A program made the translations under genes and the position numbers. A stretch of DNA of 64,000 nt from Datnioides undecimradiatus. Its lineage: Eukaryota > Chordata > Actinopteri > Lobotiformes > Datnioididae. The DNA is taken from assembly GCA_008933995.1 (NCBI GenBank), contig WARS01000010.1:4939001-5003000 (forward strand). Direction: 5' to 3'. Shown here piece after piece: positions 34,001 to 46,440 of the stretch. A model generated the notes under the pieces. It searched no databases. It saw nothing but the letters and a program-made list of their open reading frames with translations, and was not told where the DNA came from. The first letter of the stretch is position 1, and every line of letters starts with the position of its first letter.

Positions 34001-37000
34001 ACCCAGCTGGAGGCCTTCTGGATGCTAAAGGAAAAGCAGGTCCACCAAGAGACACAGGTACAGTACAATAGACTATTACAGCAACACATCTGTAATTAGA
34101 AATAACAAGAAAGATATTGCTTATTTTTACATCTATATGAATCTCTGTTACTTAGATCTTATTGGAGCCATGCAGTGGTGTGCTCCCCCCTTTGGGCTCT
34201 TGTAGTGTTGATGTGCTATTCATGCCACGTTTCTGCGAGCAGTATGAAACAGAGCTGCAGTTGACAGTGGAGGATGGAACAGGATGGTAAGAATGCATAA
34301 AGTGTTAAGTGTTCAGTATTAGGATGTAAACTAAAGAGGCACCAATTTTCAAGGTATCTGGAGCTTAGGCGCGACAATAATGATGTTAGTCAGTGACAAC
34401 CTCCCGCTGATGACCAGCAACACTACCTGTGTTTGTGGCAGTCACCTGTCGGTGCGAGCAGATGTGCAGAGTCCTCAGGTGTGTTTGCTGAACTGTGAGC
34501 TGCTCCTCTCTGAACTCTACATTGGCGTTCCTGCCAAGGCAACTGTCACTCTCTTCAACCAGACCCTGCTGCCTTCACACTTCAGCTGGGTGGTATGCTG
34601 CTACACATCACTGCTTTTTACAATGTTATCACTACTTCATTTACTGCAAGAAGAACATATGCTGCATTGAGATCACGTACGAAACCAAACCTTAGTCGGT
34701 ATACATGTCTGGAAAGCACAGCCTGTATAATATGAACATTTGTTTCATATATATTATCAATCAGGGAATCTTTCTTATTGTTTTTCAAAGAAAAATTGCT
34801 AAAATTGTATTTGCTGATGTAGGTTTGACAATTTCCCCACCAGGCTAAGCTCCAGGGTAAACATGCTGAACTGTGTGAAGCCAGTTTTGACCCCTCCTCT
34901 GGTACTCTGGGGCCTAACAGCAACATGGACATCACAGTAAACTTTATCTCTCACACAGAAGTAAGTTATTACCAGTTATTACCACACCAGTGGGTTACAA
35001 GCATTGACTCTCAACATCCCAGTATGTGAGAGTGAAGGAGGCAAATTATACGTCTTGCTATGACAATTGTCTCACAGTGGTGTTTGTCTTTGTGTCCAGC
35101 TGGAGCTGACTGAGGTTGCTGCTCTCTGTGAGGTCCAGGGGATGAACTCTCCTCTTGTTCTCAGCATCATTGCTTCCAAAACAAAGACACTCAGCGTGTC
35201 CTACTCGCTGCCCAGTGTTCGGTAGTAACCTTGGCTCTAAATCTAGTATCTAACAACAGAGGAGCTGCATTAACTCTGTAGAGCAAGCGCTAGCCCAATG
35301 AACTCCTGACGCTGTTCTTTGCTTTTAGCTCTACCCCAGATGACAAGAGCCCCTCAACACTGTTACTTGACTTTGGAGATGATGTCATTTTGAACGGAGC
35401 CGTCACTAAGCAGTTACTGATAACCAATCAAACTGCCATTCCTGCCTCTTTTACCATAGAGGCAGAGTATTTCACTTGCCATGCCTTAAAGCCAAATGAC
35501 CAGTCGGAGAAAAGGTAAGGGAGCCAGCTCCATGGATAATGAGCAATGAATCAAAGGATGACTTTACTCTTCTGCAGATGTGACTCAGGCTGCATGTTAA
35601 CGCGCAGATTCTCATACGTCAAGAAGCCACTCCACTCAGTCCAAGCAAAGAAAGTAGAAGAAAAGGCACACAAGGGTTAGTGTACCCTCCTTTAAAAGTA
35701 AGCAGGTTGCGTACATATGCGAAAGAGTGAGACTCTTCATTTCTGTGTCTGTTTGCAGAGTTTGTGAGCAGCCTGTTGGCTCATGGAAAAGGTGCAGCTT
35801 TCTTTGTTTTACCAGACACCGGGATTTTGGGACCTTTTGAGACGCAGACTGTGAATGTCACTGCCTACACTGACATGTGGGGTGAATACAGAGATCACCT
35901 CATATGCAAAGTATGATGCTACACAATGGATTGTAACAGACATTCCCTTTCTATTGCCATGAATTAGATAGAGGCATCAGTTTATACTCTCCTCGTTTAG
36001 TTGTAAACTTATGTATAATGTTGAAATGTTCCTCCTGCAGGTGGGGGATCTTGAGGCTGTGCTCATTCCCATGCAGATGACAGTGAAAGGCTGCCCACTC
36101 TACTTCCAAATGACAGGCCCACGTCCAGATGGCCAGAACCAAGGACCAATCATACAGTCTGTTCCACTGTCCTTTCATCCAATTTAATCCACCGCCATTC
36201 GTATATTTCATAGTGTGTAACATTTCCTGTTTGCATCATTAGGTTTGGCACTCATGCATCTGGAGGTGATACAGTGTCTCGTTCTCTTCGCATCAACAAT
36301 CCCACCATGTTTGGTAAGTTCAGTCATAAATAGCGGCATCAACAAATTAAAAAGGCTGCTTCTATAGTTGTTTTGACCCCTGCATCATTAGAGGCGCTAT
36401 TGGAGGAAATAACCCTCCTTCAGGTTTAAGGTCACCCTGTTTGGTGTTTGGTGTTTTTCTTTTATTTGTCCTCCTGTTTTTATGCTCCGGTGTTTTTTCA
36501 TTAATTGATACATCATATTTAATTTAACAGTATTCCTTAGCTATAGTAATGTCATCTTAGAAAATGCATTAGTTTGTGTGTTAGTATATAATGTGCTGTA
36601 ACCTCTTCCACTCGACCAAACTACTTTCCCCTCTGAGGGTCTTTAACTTATCTAATCTAAACCTTTATATGCTGCCAGATATTCGCATGGACTGGGAAAC
36701 ATATAATGTCGATCCGTATGATCGTAAACCAGTGGATGTTGTGGCATACGAAGACACCTCTCCAGCTAAAGATGCTGATAGCAGTGAAGTGTTGAGTGAA
36801 GCATTACATGTTTCTGATGGGAGCAGTGAAACAGGCTGTGAAGGAAATGAGACCCTGAGCTCGGAAGGAACGAGGGCCTCCCTACAAAACTTAACAGTGA
36901 GTATATTTATCATTTCAACAGAGACACAGAAACATAAACTTTAACAGCTTTTATGATGTTGCCCCAGGGAAATTGTTATAATGCCAGTACTTTGGACCAG

Positions 37001-39416
37001 CATGAAAAAATACACATTTTATTCTTTCAGTGGATCGTAACTTAATCCTGTCGATTTCAGGAAGGGGAAGGAAGGGAGCATATATCCAGGGATGACTGTG
37101 GGCAAGAGAAGATTGGTCTTCAATCCTCTTCTGCAAACGAAAACCTCAGACCTCATATGGGCAACCTCTCAGATTACCCATACTGCATCACACCTCAACA
37201 AATAGTATGTTGATTGGATTTCAGCCACATCCATCCATTTCATCACTTATAACGTGTGAATAAGGATGTACTTTCTGGTGTTTACCTCAAGGTGGTTCCA
37301 GCAAAGGGCAGCGCCATAATCCATGTATCTTTCACTCCTTTGACTCTTTCCGAGTCAGTTGGTGAGTCCAGATGCGCAGGGTTGGCGCTGGGTTTCATGA
37401 GTCTCGAGTCTGAGGTAACATGCTCAGTACATTAAACAGCAATTCTCAATTTTAAGTCCTGGAAAAAGGCAAACAGTAAATGAGTCTGATTCCCTTATGA
37501 TTTTCTTTTGTGTGTTTGCAGATGGCTGCCTGTGTCCCGGGTAAAGTTGGAAGAGCTCAGGGTTCGGATTTGGAGCCTGTCAGACTGGATCTACAAGCGG
37601 TCGTTAAGCCTGCAGTGTAAGCAATTACAATCATACTATTCATGTCCCCAAAACCAATTCCCAACTCAATTTATGCTTCCTAAATTAAAATTAGCTGAGG
37701 TTAGGCAAAAGCAGCTCAGAGGTGGTCTGATTAAGTTGCATATCTTCCTCTTGGCTCCCTGTTGCTGCAGGCTGTTAGTGCAGATGGAGGAGGACGGGGG
37801 GGTGCTGGAGTTTCGAGCCTTGGCCGGTGATTTACTGAGGGGAGATTCAAAAGAGGTAGGCCTGAAAAATCTACAGCACTAATCAACTAAAGTGCATGCA
37901 TGAGGAATTGATCCCAAGTGCTGTATTTCTGACTGGTGATGCTTAGTGGTCATTTTTCTGCCTGTTTTCCTCTGTAGCCAGCAGTGCGTGACTTTGACAT
38001 CACACAGACAGTCCAGCTGAAAAACAACTCAGAAATGCTCTTACACTTCTCACTGAGGACTGAGCCTCCATTTCTAGTGCTCAAGCCTCAGCCGCGAGCC
38101 AGGACCAGCACTTCCAGCAACCCGCCAACAAGTGAAAGTCAGTCTTTGGTGGTGAAGCCACAACACAGCATGCGGGTGAGAGGAGGAAGGGTGGTCATGT
38201 TCTGTATGATATCTATTATAGGTACAGTAGCAGAAACATTCAGATCCAAAGAGTGGTGCGTTATCTTTTTGTACTCTTATCTGTAACTAACAGGTGAAGT
38301 TGGCCTTTCACTGCTCCCTGTCCCTTCTGGACCATGCAGACCAGGCGGTTGAGGAAGTCCCACGTGGAGTGACTCTGATCCACAGTGCAAGTGGACTGAG
38401 GAAGCTTAAGTTCCAGCAAAACCTCCTGATTCACTACAGCAACAACAGTGTGCAGGTCAGAGACTGTAGTGAATATCTGAACTGAGCATATTAGGGGAAA
38501 AGAGAAAATTCAGTAATATTGAATAATTGTTTTTTAGGTCATTTGATCTTACAAAGTTCATTTCTCTCTGCCCTGTGCAGACAGTGCCTCTCTGTGCCCA
38601 TCTTGATCTTGTGACAATACGTCTGTCCACTGACCGCATCAAATTTGGGTTCTGCTTCGTGGGGCAGACCCAGACAATAGAAGTCAGCCTCTACAGCCAT
38701 GGATCCCACACACACTGGAAATCCCTTATAGGTAACTCCAGAACTGTCTTTTATATTTGTTTGGGATTCACCTCAGTGCTCTTACATTGACTCTTGGGTT
38801 TGTTTAGGTCTTTAATTTAGGTGCCATTTGGAAACACTTTGCTGGAATCATACCTCTTCTTTCTCATTATAACCAGTCTGGAGCTTTTCCAAAGTCAGTT
38901 AAACATAATGAGAAGGTTTAATCAAATTATTGCTGTTATGTTACTGTATACAGTAAGAATTGTATTGCCAAAAATTATATAACAATAAAAAATAATGCCC
39001 ATAGTGTCAGTTATGATTCACATTCTCTCTAATTGACTGACAGTATATGTCTGTTTGTTTCTGGGTGTAGAGTCAGATGGAGGAGAATCCCATGTGTTCA
39101 GAGTGACTCCAGACTTCGGGCTTCTGAAGTCCAATGAGTTCCACGCCAGCAGCTGCAGCAAGTGTCTTCAGATCAGCTTCACTCCCAGGTAACAAGCTAC
39201 TGCTCTAATATCATACAGGGATTTAGATGAGTGCATACAACAAAGCTAAAACATACATCACAATGCTTCAGTTTCATATGTTCACACTTTATGTGTTGCA
39301 GTGGGGACAGAGAGTTCAGGGCCACCTTGGTAATCCAATCTCCTCTGGTAAAGAGCCCCCTCACTCTGCAGCTTCAGGGAACAGGATCCTTTGATGAAGT
39401 GTACAGGTCTAGTTAA
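28089..39416 (+). CDS. dlec1: Deleted in lung and esophageal cancer protein 1 (DLEC1/CFAP81), 38 coding exons, complete
   Basis: Exons: 28089-28172, 28294-28434, 28581-28737, 28820-28933, 29027-29211, 29535-29749, 30455-30539, 30663-30750, 31043-31216, 31305-31441, 31543-31635, 31791-31881, 32004-32166, 32541-32733, 32890-32960, 33122-33284, 33406-33502, 33654-33784, 33908-34057, 34156-34286, 34442-34592, 34844-34960, 35100-35221, 35329-35514, 35578-35675, 35759-35910, 36041-36156, 36243-36313, 36679-36896, 37061-37204, 37292-37414, 37522-37616, 37771-37855, 37978-38175, 38294-38455, 38581-38731, 39071-39188, 39302-39416. They give 1694 residues, against about 1755 in human. The N-terminus is a charged, probably coiled-coil region (about 29-95). 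The rest consists of repeated beta-sandwich MSP/ASH-type (HYDIN-like) modules, for example [11 protein letters not shown]. The orthologue is a motile-cilium axonemal protein (FAP81 in Chlamydomonas). Weakest acceptors: exon 10 (gttgaag) and exon 15 (aactgaag). Confidence 0.93.
32300..32505. repeat. Degenerate retroposon (SINE/LINE-tail-like) in dlec1 intron 13
   Basis: The segment ends in a motif of the type aagatttcccctgtagggatcattaaat. This resembles the tail (tttccc...gggatcaataaa) common to many teleost SINEs and L2/CR1-type LINEs. The preceding 150 nt also read like a fish SINE body. The assignment comes from remembered consensus, not from a search. Confidence 0.45.
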
Positions 39417-40153
39417 ATGTCCTCACACAGTCACAGCCACACAGTCCCATCTGCTGTTTTTCTTAAATCAATGTAACTATTGTCATTTTTGTATAAATTG
39501 AAATAAATATAAAGCCAACTTGTCAGGTCTATATTTCTACATTTATTACATATAACAATACCAACTCTCATTGTATTCTCAATAAATTATGAACATGTTA
39601 CTGTTTTTTTAATCAAAACAATTAATAATATAAAGATAGGATCTAAATACATGTTGCATATTCATTTACAGTTTATATTTAAAAGAACCTCACTGACTTA
39701 TAGTCCCTCACGTTATGTATGATTACATTTTAATAAAGGATTTATGCAGTTAAATATTAATGTGAGTTGGTATGACACATGTAGTTCAAGTCACTTTCTA
39801 TTTTACATGCATGTTAAACAGAGGTACAGTAGCATTAGTGTGATTAATGCAAAACTGCACCAAATTGCATTGTTTCTCTGCAAAATAAATATTGAAATAG
39901 TAACCACTAAACCCTTTTGATGTGAAATCACAGTTACATGTCTTCATTTCTAGCTAGTAAATTGAAAACACTAACAAGTCCTGAACACTGTGTGATAAGC
40001 CCTAGAGACAAGTCTGAGAGCAGGAAACCAAAGGAGATAGATTCAAGGAAAGTTTGTTGTTCATTGATCCAGGATGTGTTTTTCTAGTGGGTTTGTATCA
40101 AATGAAACAAAGTGAAACAAATGAACATCAGCTCTGTAGCTTTCTGCCTCTTT
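39417..40153. other. dlec1 3' UTR and downstream spacer
   Basis: The dlec1 stop codon is followed by AATAAA at 39502-39507, giving a 3' UTR of about 100 nt. The remainder is AT-rich with no recognised element. Confidence 0.6.
39502..39507 (+). terminator. Polyadenylation signal AATAAA, dlec1
   Basis: The first canonical hexamer after the dlec1 stop codon, 86 nt downstream. Confidence 0.6.
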
Positions 40154-40665
40154 GTTTGTGCTCGTTGAGCCTTTATCACCTGACATACAGTTGAGAGGAC
40201 GACCCATTGCAGAGGCTCTTCTTTTGGGATTCACCACTGAGAATCTCAGCTTTGCCCAGGGGAAATCCACCATTTACTGTAAAGTTTGATTGGTAAAAAG
40301 AAATCACTTCCCCCGGTAGTTTTAGGCTTTAACCTGACTGTCGAAGGCTTCATTGATTTCCACCAAGTCGATATCAGCCACAGTTTGCCCTGGGGGAAAA
40401 TGGATTTTTCCAGGAGACCCTTTTAGCAAAGCATAAAGATCAAAAAAAGGCCGCCACAGGGATAAACTCCAGTGCTTACACACACACACACACACCTCTT
40501 ACAACCTTGTTCCCATGTTGCAGGGAAGGCAAAGGTTGGTTCAATACACATAACATGACTAGGAACTCTGTCTGAACAAAAGCTTTGAGTGTAGACCCAC
40601 AACCAGTCGGCACAGGTGCTGGTCCATCTATCACTTGAACTGCTACTAGACATTCATTCATGTGT
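40154..40665 (-). pseudogene. Decayed peroxisomal 3-ketoacyl-CoA thiolase (acaa1-like) relic
   Basis: Four blocks in thiolase order match the C-terminal half of ACAA1. Block 1 (40646-40611) reads SS/QVIDGPAPV for the family's SSQVSDGAAAV, with a one-base slip after SS. Block 2 (40554-40495) reads VMCIEPTFAFPATWE for VMGIGPAFAIPAALE, in another frame. Block 3 (40389-40334) has intact AG and GT borders and reads TVADIDLVEINEAFDSQ for TVNDIDVFEINEAFASQ. Block 4 (about 40250-40154) reads VNPKRRASAMGRPLNC for VNPNGGAIALGHPLGC, so the catalytic GHP histidine is Arg. I could not find the CIGTG active-site block or any N-terminal exon. The enzyme does the last step of peroxisomal beta-oxidation; this copy cannot. 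ACAA1 lies beside DLEC1 on the opposite strand in mammals, so this looks like the original locus in ruins rather than a retrocopy. Confidence 0.75.
40478..40495. repeat. (CA)n microsatellite
   Basis: A short CA run immediately 3' (in minus sense) of thiolase relic block 2, at the position of the former donor site. Confidence 0.85.
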
Positions 40666-42417
40666 CAGTTCCAGCATTACTAGTGAGGAAATACCTGCTG
40701 TGTAGGATAGGAATAAATATAAAGTCCATTATTAAGAGCAGTTTTATGCAGTTTTTCCTCATTAAAAAGTAGAAATGAGCCCTTTCCATCTACATTTTTG
40801 AAATTTTACAGCAATGCACTCCAAAATAAATGAGAATTACCACAGACAGATCAATATGACAAGCGGCTGTGCTGTTAGCATGATGTGAACTTGGTTCTCA
40901 ATATCAGGTTGATACACAGCAAGAGACAGAGACAGATTTCATGTCAAAGTAATATTTCTCACATCATCTGTACTCTATACTCTGTGGTCGAAATACCCAT
41001 TTACACAATAAAGGAAAGCACTTTGATTGCTTTTCCTAAAACTGACTTATTTCCTCTTGAGACCTGTGAAACACTCCCTAAAGTGATGCTGCAAATTCAA
41101 CAAAAAACACACACCCACACACACAGAGACAGCCTGTTATTGTTCATAACAGCTGCCTGTGTTGTTCATCTACAGCACAGTTCAGCGGTACAGACATCTA
41201 CAAGTGTTGCAAATCCACAGAGAGATGCAAATGTCCTATTGATATTCATTGCACTCAAGCAGCCTTATACAGAGCAAGGTCATATCTGCACAATAAAACA
41301 AGAGCTGTGTGAAACTAATATGAAGAGAGTGATGCTGCAGCCAAGGTCAGTGGAACATTCTGATATGTCCAAAAGAAGAGACAGGAATATACAGAGTTAT
41401 ATTTCTGAGCCTACTATAAATAATGTTGGTAAACAGGTAGCCTCTTCTCTAGCTGGCTGTGTGACAGTTCAGCAGTCTGACAGGAGAGCAATATGCTGTT
41501 ATGATGTGTTCAGGCATTCCCCCTGAGTCACAATACATTGCTGCATTTGTACGGTCTGTTTCACTGTCACTGACCATTAGCATGGAGCTCGTATTGATAT
41601 GCTTGCTGATGGCATGTCATCCACAACTGGTTGGCTGTTTCAGAATCTGCTTTACTGGTTAAAGTAGTTTTAAGTTGCAGTGTGCTTTCACAATTTGAAG
41701 AACAATTTCAGGAAGAAGACATGCAGCTAAAGACAGGGTCATCAAAACTCAACAAAGACAGATCAATAGAGAGAAAACTTTCCATATAAATAGGTGGAAA
41801 AATGGGCGTCTACAAAAATCAACAATTAACAGCATAAAACATACCTCTACATGTCAGGTCTTTGTAAATTGTTAAGAAAAATTGTGCTAAAGTGAGGAGT
41901 GCAAAGGTGTAAATATTGAATGACTAGTGTAAAGGGTTACTTTATACACAATTCTATACATAATGTACTGTTCATATTAAGAAACTGCAAACACTACAGT
42001 AGAAACCCACAGTTACTAGAAACCCACTGGGACCTTGACAGAGCAGTCGGAGTGGCAGCACTAATGAGGAGCGCTTATCAGTGTGTGAAGCACCAATGAT
42101 CAAGTCCATCCTGAGAGGCACAGCAGCTACACATACTGTCACTGAACTTGAAATGCAGATCAGTGGGTTTAAACTAAACTTCAGCTGTAAAGAACGACTC
42201 ATTTGGTGACAGTGATCATGTGCCAGCTCTCCTGCAGTCTCTGGTCTCAACAGCTCATTCGGTGTGGTGGAAAATATATTATGTCATCTCGTCCATATGT
42301 CTGTATTGTGAGCAGTTCCAAGCTATTTATGCAATTTGTAAGTTTGCTAAACATACTACATGTATGTTATAGTCTCCCATTATATCCCTGTTAAATGTTT
42401 CAATATGATGTATTTTT
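40666..42417. other. Intergenic region, no supported gene
   Basis: It contains the longest open frame of the window (40885-41526 plus, 213 codons), which has no recognisable domain, a CA-rich low-complexity patch and no splice context. I looked for the missing N-terminal thiolase exons on the minus strand and saw none. No RNA gene was recognised. Confidence 0.5.
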
Positions 42418-42492
42418 CAGTTCAATTTAAATTTTATTTGCCTAGCCCCAAATCGTAACAGAGATTATCTCAGAGCTCTTTACATACAGTGG
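42418..42492. repeat. Dispersed teleost repeat fragment
   Basis: The stretch runs tcaatttaaattttatttg, then caaatcgtaacagagatta, then tctcagagctctttacat. It closely resembles an interspersed sequence seen again and again in percomorph genomes (tttatttatagcgccaaatcataacaaa...). The call rests on recall, not on a search. It is upstream of the MAP3K first exon. Confidence 0.5.
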
Positions 42493-42899
42493 CTAGTGAG
42501 TTGCATTACTTTTTAGGTTATACTGTAGCTCTGCACCAGCACACTATTACAATGCAGTAATTTGACAGGTATTCACTGAACACCTGTATGACAGCTGATA
42601 TCATGATCGTGGTTATATCATGGTTATTAGCTGCCACAGTCAATGGCGGAGTCTCTCGGCCAGCCTCCCCTTGAATGGGTACGTAATATGTAAGTATATT
42701 TATATTTTGTATATATTTGTAATAATAGAAATGTGAATTACTGCATTATGTTGACATAATTGTGTTAATATATATTATATAATTATATAATTATGGTTTC
42801 ACTCCAGCCACTTGCAGTTTGCAGACTACAGAAAATAAGCATCAAGAGCAGATGTTGTGCTTACTCGGGGTGTCCACATGGAGGCGCAGCTCACTACAG

Positions 42900-43364
42900 T
42901 TTCACACCGCTGCCTTGGAAACGCACCACCGGAGAGCGTCACCACTTCCTGGAGCTCACGTTGTTGCTGACATCAGAGGCGCAGCTCCAGGCAGAAACTC
43001 AGCTTCTCAGTGTAGTGTGTGTGGAGACAATCAAAGAGCAGGGTGAAAAAAAAACTTTCCTCTGAAACCCATCGACCGCTGCAGCTTCTTCCTCTGTGTA
43101 CACGCAGCTCTGGATTATGCACCTGGGGGAAGAGGAGAAGATCTTTCTGCCTGAACACAGCTTGTGTTTCTAATTTCTGCGCTTCAGTACAGAGTGCAGT
43201 TTCCGGATATCAGCCCCACTGTTTTGGGAAGATTTTGCGCCGCATCTTTTGGGATTTTTCCGCTCTTCCTGTCGTTTATCTGTCATAACTTCAACTCGCC
43301 GATCAACTCATCTTCATAAATCACTGCAGCCACAACTAGAACATGGAGACATGCAGATAACAAG
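42900..43364 (+). promoter_or_regulatory. Probable promoter and non-coding exon 1 of the MAP3K2/3-like gene
   Basis: A locally GC-richer stretch ends at a clear donor (aacaag/gtacga, exon end 43364). It has no long frame linked to the kinase, and a joined transcript would meet the exon at 52451. It holds a five-codon upstream ORF (ATG at 43343, stop before the donor). The 5' limit of the exon cannot be seen. Confidence 0.45.
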
Positions 43365-45354
43365 GTACGAGTCCAGTCTAGATGGTTTCTTCATTTGTTT
43401 TGTGCTAGTTACAAAGATCACTGCTGTTGTTGTTGACTGTTATTTCCTGTTTATTACGAATGAAATACCAGGACATTGAAATAAACTTGCAGGTATTTAT
43501 AACCTGATAATTATTCATTTTAATTGCTGTCATAATCAAACGCGAACATGTGCAGTGTGTTTATGTGCAGTATGCTGTGATAGTAGCCTCAATGCATAGG
43601 CCTCTTTGCAAGTGGAAACTGTTACCCAAATGTTTCGTCACTAAATATGAAACTGGAAAGACACATGTCCATAAGCAGCCATATATTTGTTGTGAGATTA
43701 TAAATTCATATATTTGGCCAGATAAGTGGTTTTAATTGATTATCTGTGCTTCATCCCGTTGCCAAATTCTCTTATCACATGGTTTTAACAGTGCTGTGTG
43801 CTGCAGTTTTCATCAATGAAGCATGAATTGCATGTCTGCAGGTGTGAGTGATTTCTGGAAAGTCACTGTTACACACCATGACTTCATGGTGTGTACCCTT
43901 TTTTTCTGTGCTGTCAGTCTCCCAGGCCTTTGTGGTTCGCAGTTAAACCGGTGTTTTCCTTGAAAGAAGGACTGCTCAGATCCTGACCTGAAAAGTCCTT
44001 CACATGTTTTCGATTTCTTCCTGCTTCCTGTCCATGCATTTTCAAAGTATTTAGAGTCCAATGCTGGTGCCGTGTTTAGTGTTAAAAGTGATGAGGATGC
44101 TGATGCACTTCATCCAGAGCTCACCACATATCCCTGCAATGGCAGACCTCTGAGACAGTCGGCTAAATTAGATTTTAATGAGGCCATCGTGTTCATCAAA
44201 TCAAATCCATACGAAGTGCACTCGCAGGAGTCTGAGCAGCACACTGACGGATGAGTTTATCAGCACATTGACGTGCCCCAGGGCCTTCGAAATAGCCTTA
44301 AAGTGAGAGTCAAACTGTCAAGTGGAAACCGCCCACAGATACGGGTGGTGTGCCTCAAGCAAAACAGTCCATTTGGCTGATAACGGGACTGGATCCCACA
44401 GTGAAAATGCCAGCCAGAGACAGAAGCAGTGGGTTATTAAGTGTTTTGATGGGATTAATGAAGAAAGGGGTCTGAAACAACAGTTTATCACAAGGTCCTA
44501 AATGTTTGTCATCTGCTAAAGGAGAGATTCAAGGCATCTCATCTCATTCTGATAAAAGGTTTTGAGAAAGCGTTTCACGGCCTGTGTTGTCATTCTTGAA
44601 GAAGTGTTTTAAAGTGTGTCACGCGCTGCAGACACTGCTCCTGCGGGGTGTAGTTCACAGCAGCCCACTTAGGAGAAAATTGTGTTCATCTATTAACTCT
44701 CCTTAACATCCTGCTGTCAACTCTCAGGACAATTTCACGCCAGCTCCTTTTTTTCACGAGTCATTAGCTGAGTGTCTTAATCAGAGGGCGACCTCCTCTT
44801 CCTCGTGTCGTCCCTCCACTGAGGAGGTGTGTGAAGTCATGCTGTCGAAAGCGGGACTCACAGAAGCCAGACGCCCGCTGACCAGAAGAGCTGGAGGTGA
44901 AAGGTTACTGTGACTCACATAAGAAGATTTATTATCTACTCCCGAAGGCCTGTTTTGGATGTTGCCTGGTTACAGCAGGGGGCAAAACAAGCTTGTCATT
45001 AGGTGTGAGAGAGTATCATACCTACTGAACTGCTTTGACATGTGATGATTAAATTGTACATTAGCCAACACAGGTGTTGTGTTTAATTAGCAGTGGTTTT
45101 GGAAACTGGTCAGAACTCTTCACTTTTTGTCTTGCAAGTGTGACAAAAAGTCAGATTTAAATAGCTAGACTGTCATCGGGACAGGAAACAGGCAAGTGAT
45201 TGATGATGGTAAATGTAGGAGGAAGCATCTGTGGAGCTTTTAACATTCAGAAGACCAAATGTTTGGTCTCCATCAGCCTATAGACATTAGACCAAACTGA
45301 CAAACACGTTTTGTACATTTTGTAATGTATTGAAACTTTAACATAGAGAGGCCA

Positions 45355-46440
45355 GCTTTGCCAAGATGCTCCGAATTTAGCTTTGGCCGTCCTGATTTCC
45401 TTCAGTTGCCTTTGCAATTCCTGTCGAACTGAAGTTGAGTCCATGTGGGCCAGATTCAGTTCTCTGGATGTAATAAATAAAGGCCCAGCCACCTGTCAAA
45501 ACTAAGCTATTATGTCCAAGCAATTCTCTGTAGACCCATTAGAGAGCATTGTGTTGAGGCATAGAGCCAGACAGGGACAAAAACCATTTAAAGTTTCATC
45601 ATTGGGACATAATGGAAGATGTTCGGAGCCGGCACCATGACTCTTCCTGAAGCTGCCAGTCTGACCAAACTTAGGAGCTGGGCAAGAAAAAGAAAGTAAC
45701 AAGCAGCCATTGAAGGAGCGCTTCAGTACTCTGCAGAGATGGGAGAACCAGGCTGAGGAGGGACCATCACATCAATCGGAGCTTTGTGGGTAGATAGAAG
45801 GCTAGAACGAAGCCACACTTTAGTAAAACACTAACGAAATCCCTCTCAGACTTTGCCAGATGGCACACAGGCGTCTGAGCATGAGAGGAAAAACATCGTC
45901 TAGCCAGACAAGACAAGAAATTGAGCGCTTTGGCTTGATTGCCAAGCAATTTATCTGGCACAACCCAAATGTACCATCCTCATGGTGAATCGTGTCTCGT
46001 GAGCAGTTGTAGCATCGTACTTCTAAGCTGCAGGAACTGGGAGGTCAGGACAGAAAACCACAAGCTTGTATAAAGGCAGATATGTCCTACTCTCCAGACT
46101 ACCAAGGATTGGAAGCAATCAGCTCTCAGCTCAGCAAAAGTGACAGAAAATGCTGGAGCAGCTTTGGGACTCCTCTCTGATTGTCTTTGCCTAACCCAGA
46201 TTTGAAGCTCGTGAAAAGTCTGCAAATTGACCTGAAGATTTCAGTTTTCAGACACTTTCTGAACAATGTGACAGAGCTTGAGCTCATGTGCAATGAGGAA
46301 AGACTGACACTACACAAACACAGGTGTGCAGAGCCTGGTTGCGGCACACCCCAGATGACGTAAATCTGTCATTGCTGACAGTGGTACTTTTGTATAGTAA
46401 TACTGAATTAAGGGTCTGGTTACATGTGTTTTTTAAATCA
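45355..46440 (+). mobile_element. Degenerate Tc1/mariner (Tc1-like) DNA transposon
   Basis: The segment tracks the fish Tc1-like element from leader to tail in order. A leader near 45428 (ctgaagttgagtccatgtgg) is followed by a transposase start relic at 45512 and a block around 45640 (actcttcctgaagctg). Next comes a block near 45790-45945 encoding the decayed counterpart of the DDE-domain stretch (...FGLNAK...). Then follow gcaggaactgggagg near 46031, ctgacagagcttgag-like sequence near 46270 and a tail tactgaattaagggtctgg at 46401. About 895 nt remain of a usual coding region near 1 kb. Frameshifts and stops occur throughout, and no long frame survives. Terminal inverted repeats could not be delimited. 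Transposase would cut and paste the element; this copy cannot. Confidence 0.75.

Noticed and set aside
40885..41526. 213-codon open frame on the plus strand, the longest in the window
   Set aside because: No recognisable domain, a CA-repeat-encoded His/Thr run in the middle, no splice or promoter context, and low-complexity composition. An AT-rich spacer of this size can hold such a frame by chance. Left as non-coding unless transcripts or conservation show otherwise.
44072..44254. 60-codon frame with protein-like composition in the first kinase intron
   Set aside because: No family similarity I can name and no flanking splice sites in phase with the kinase.
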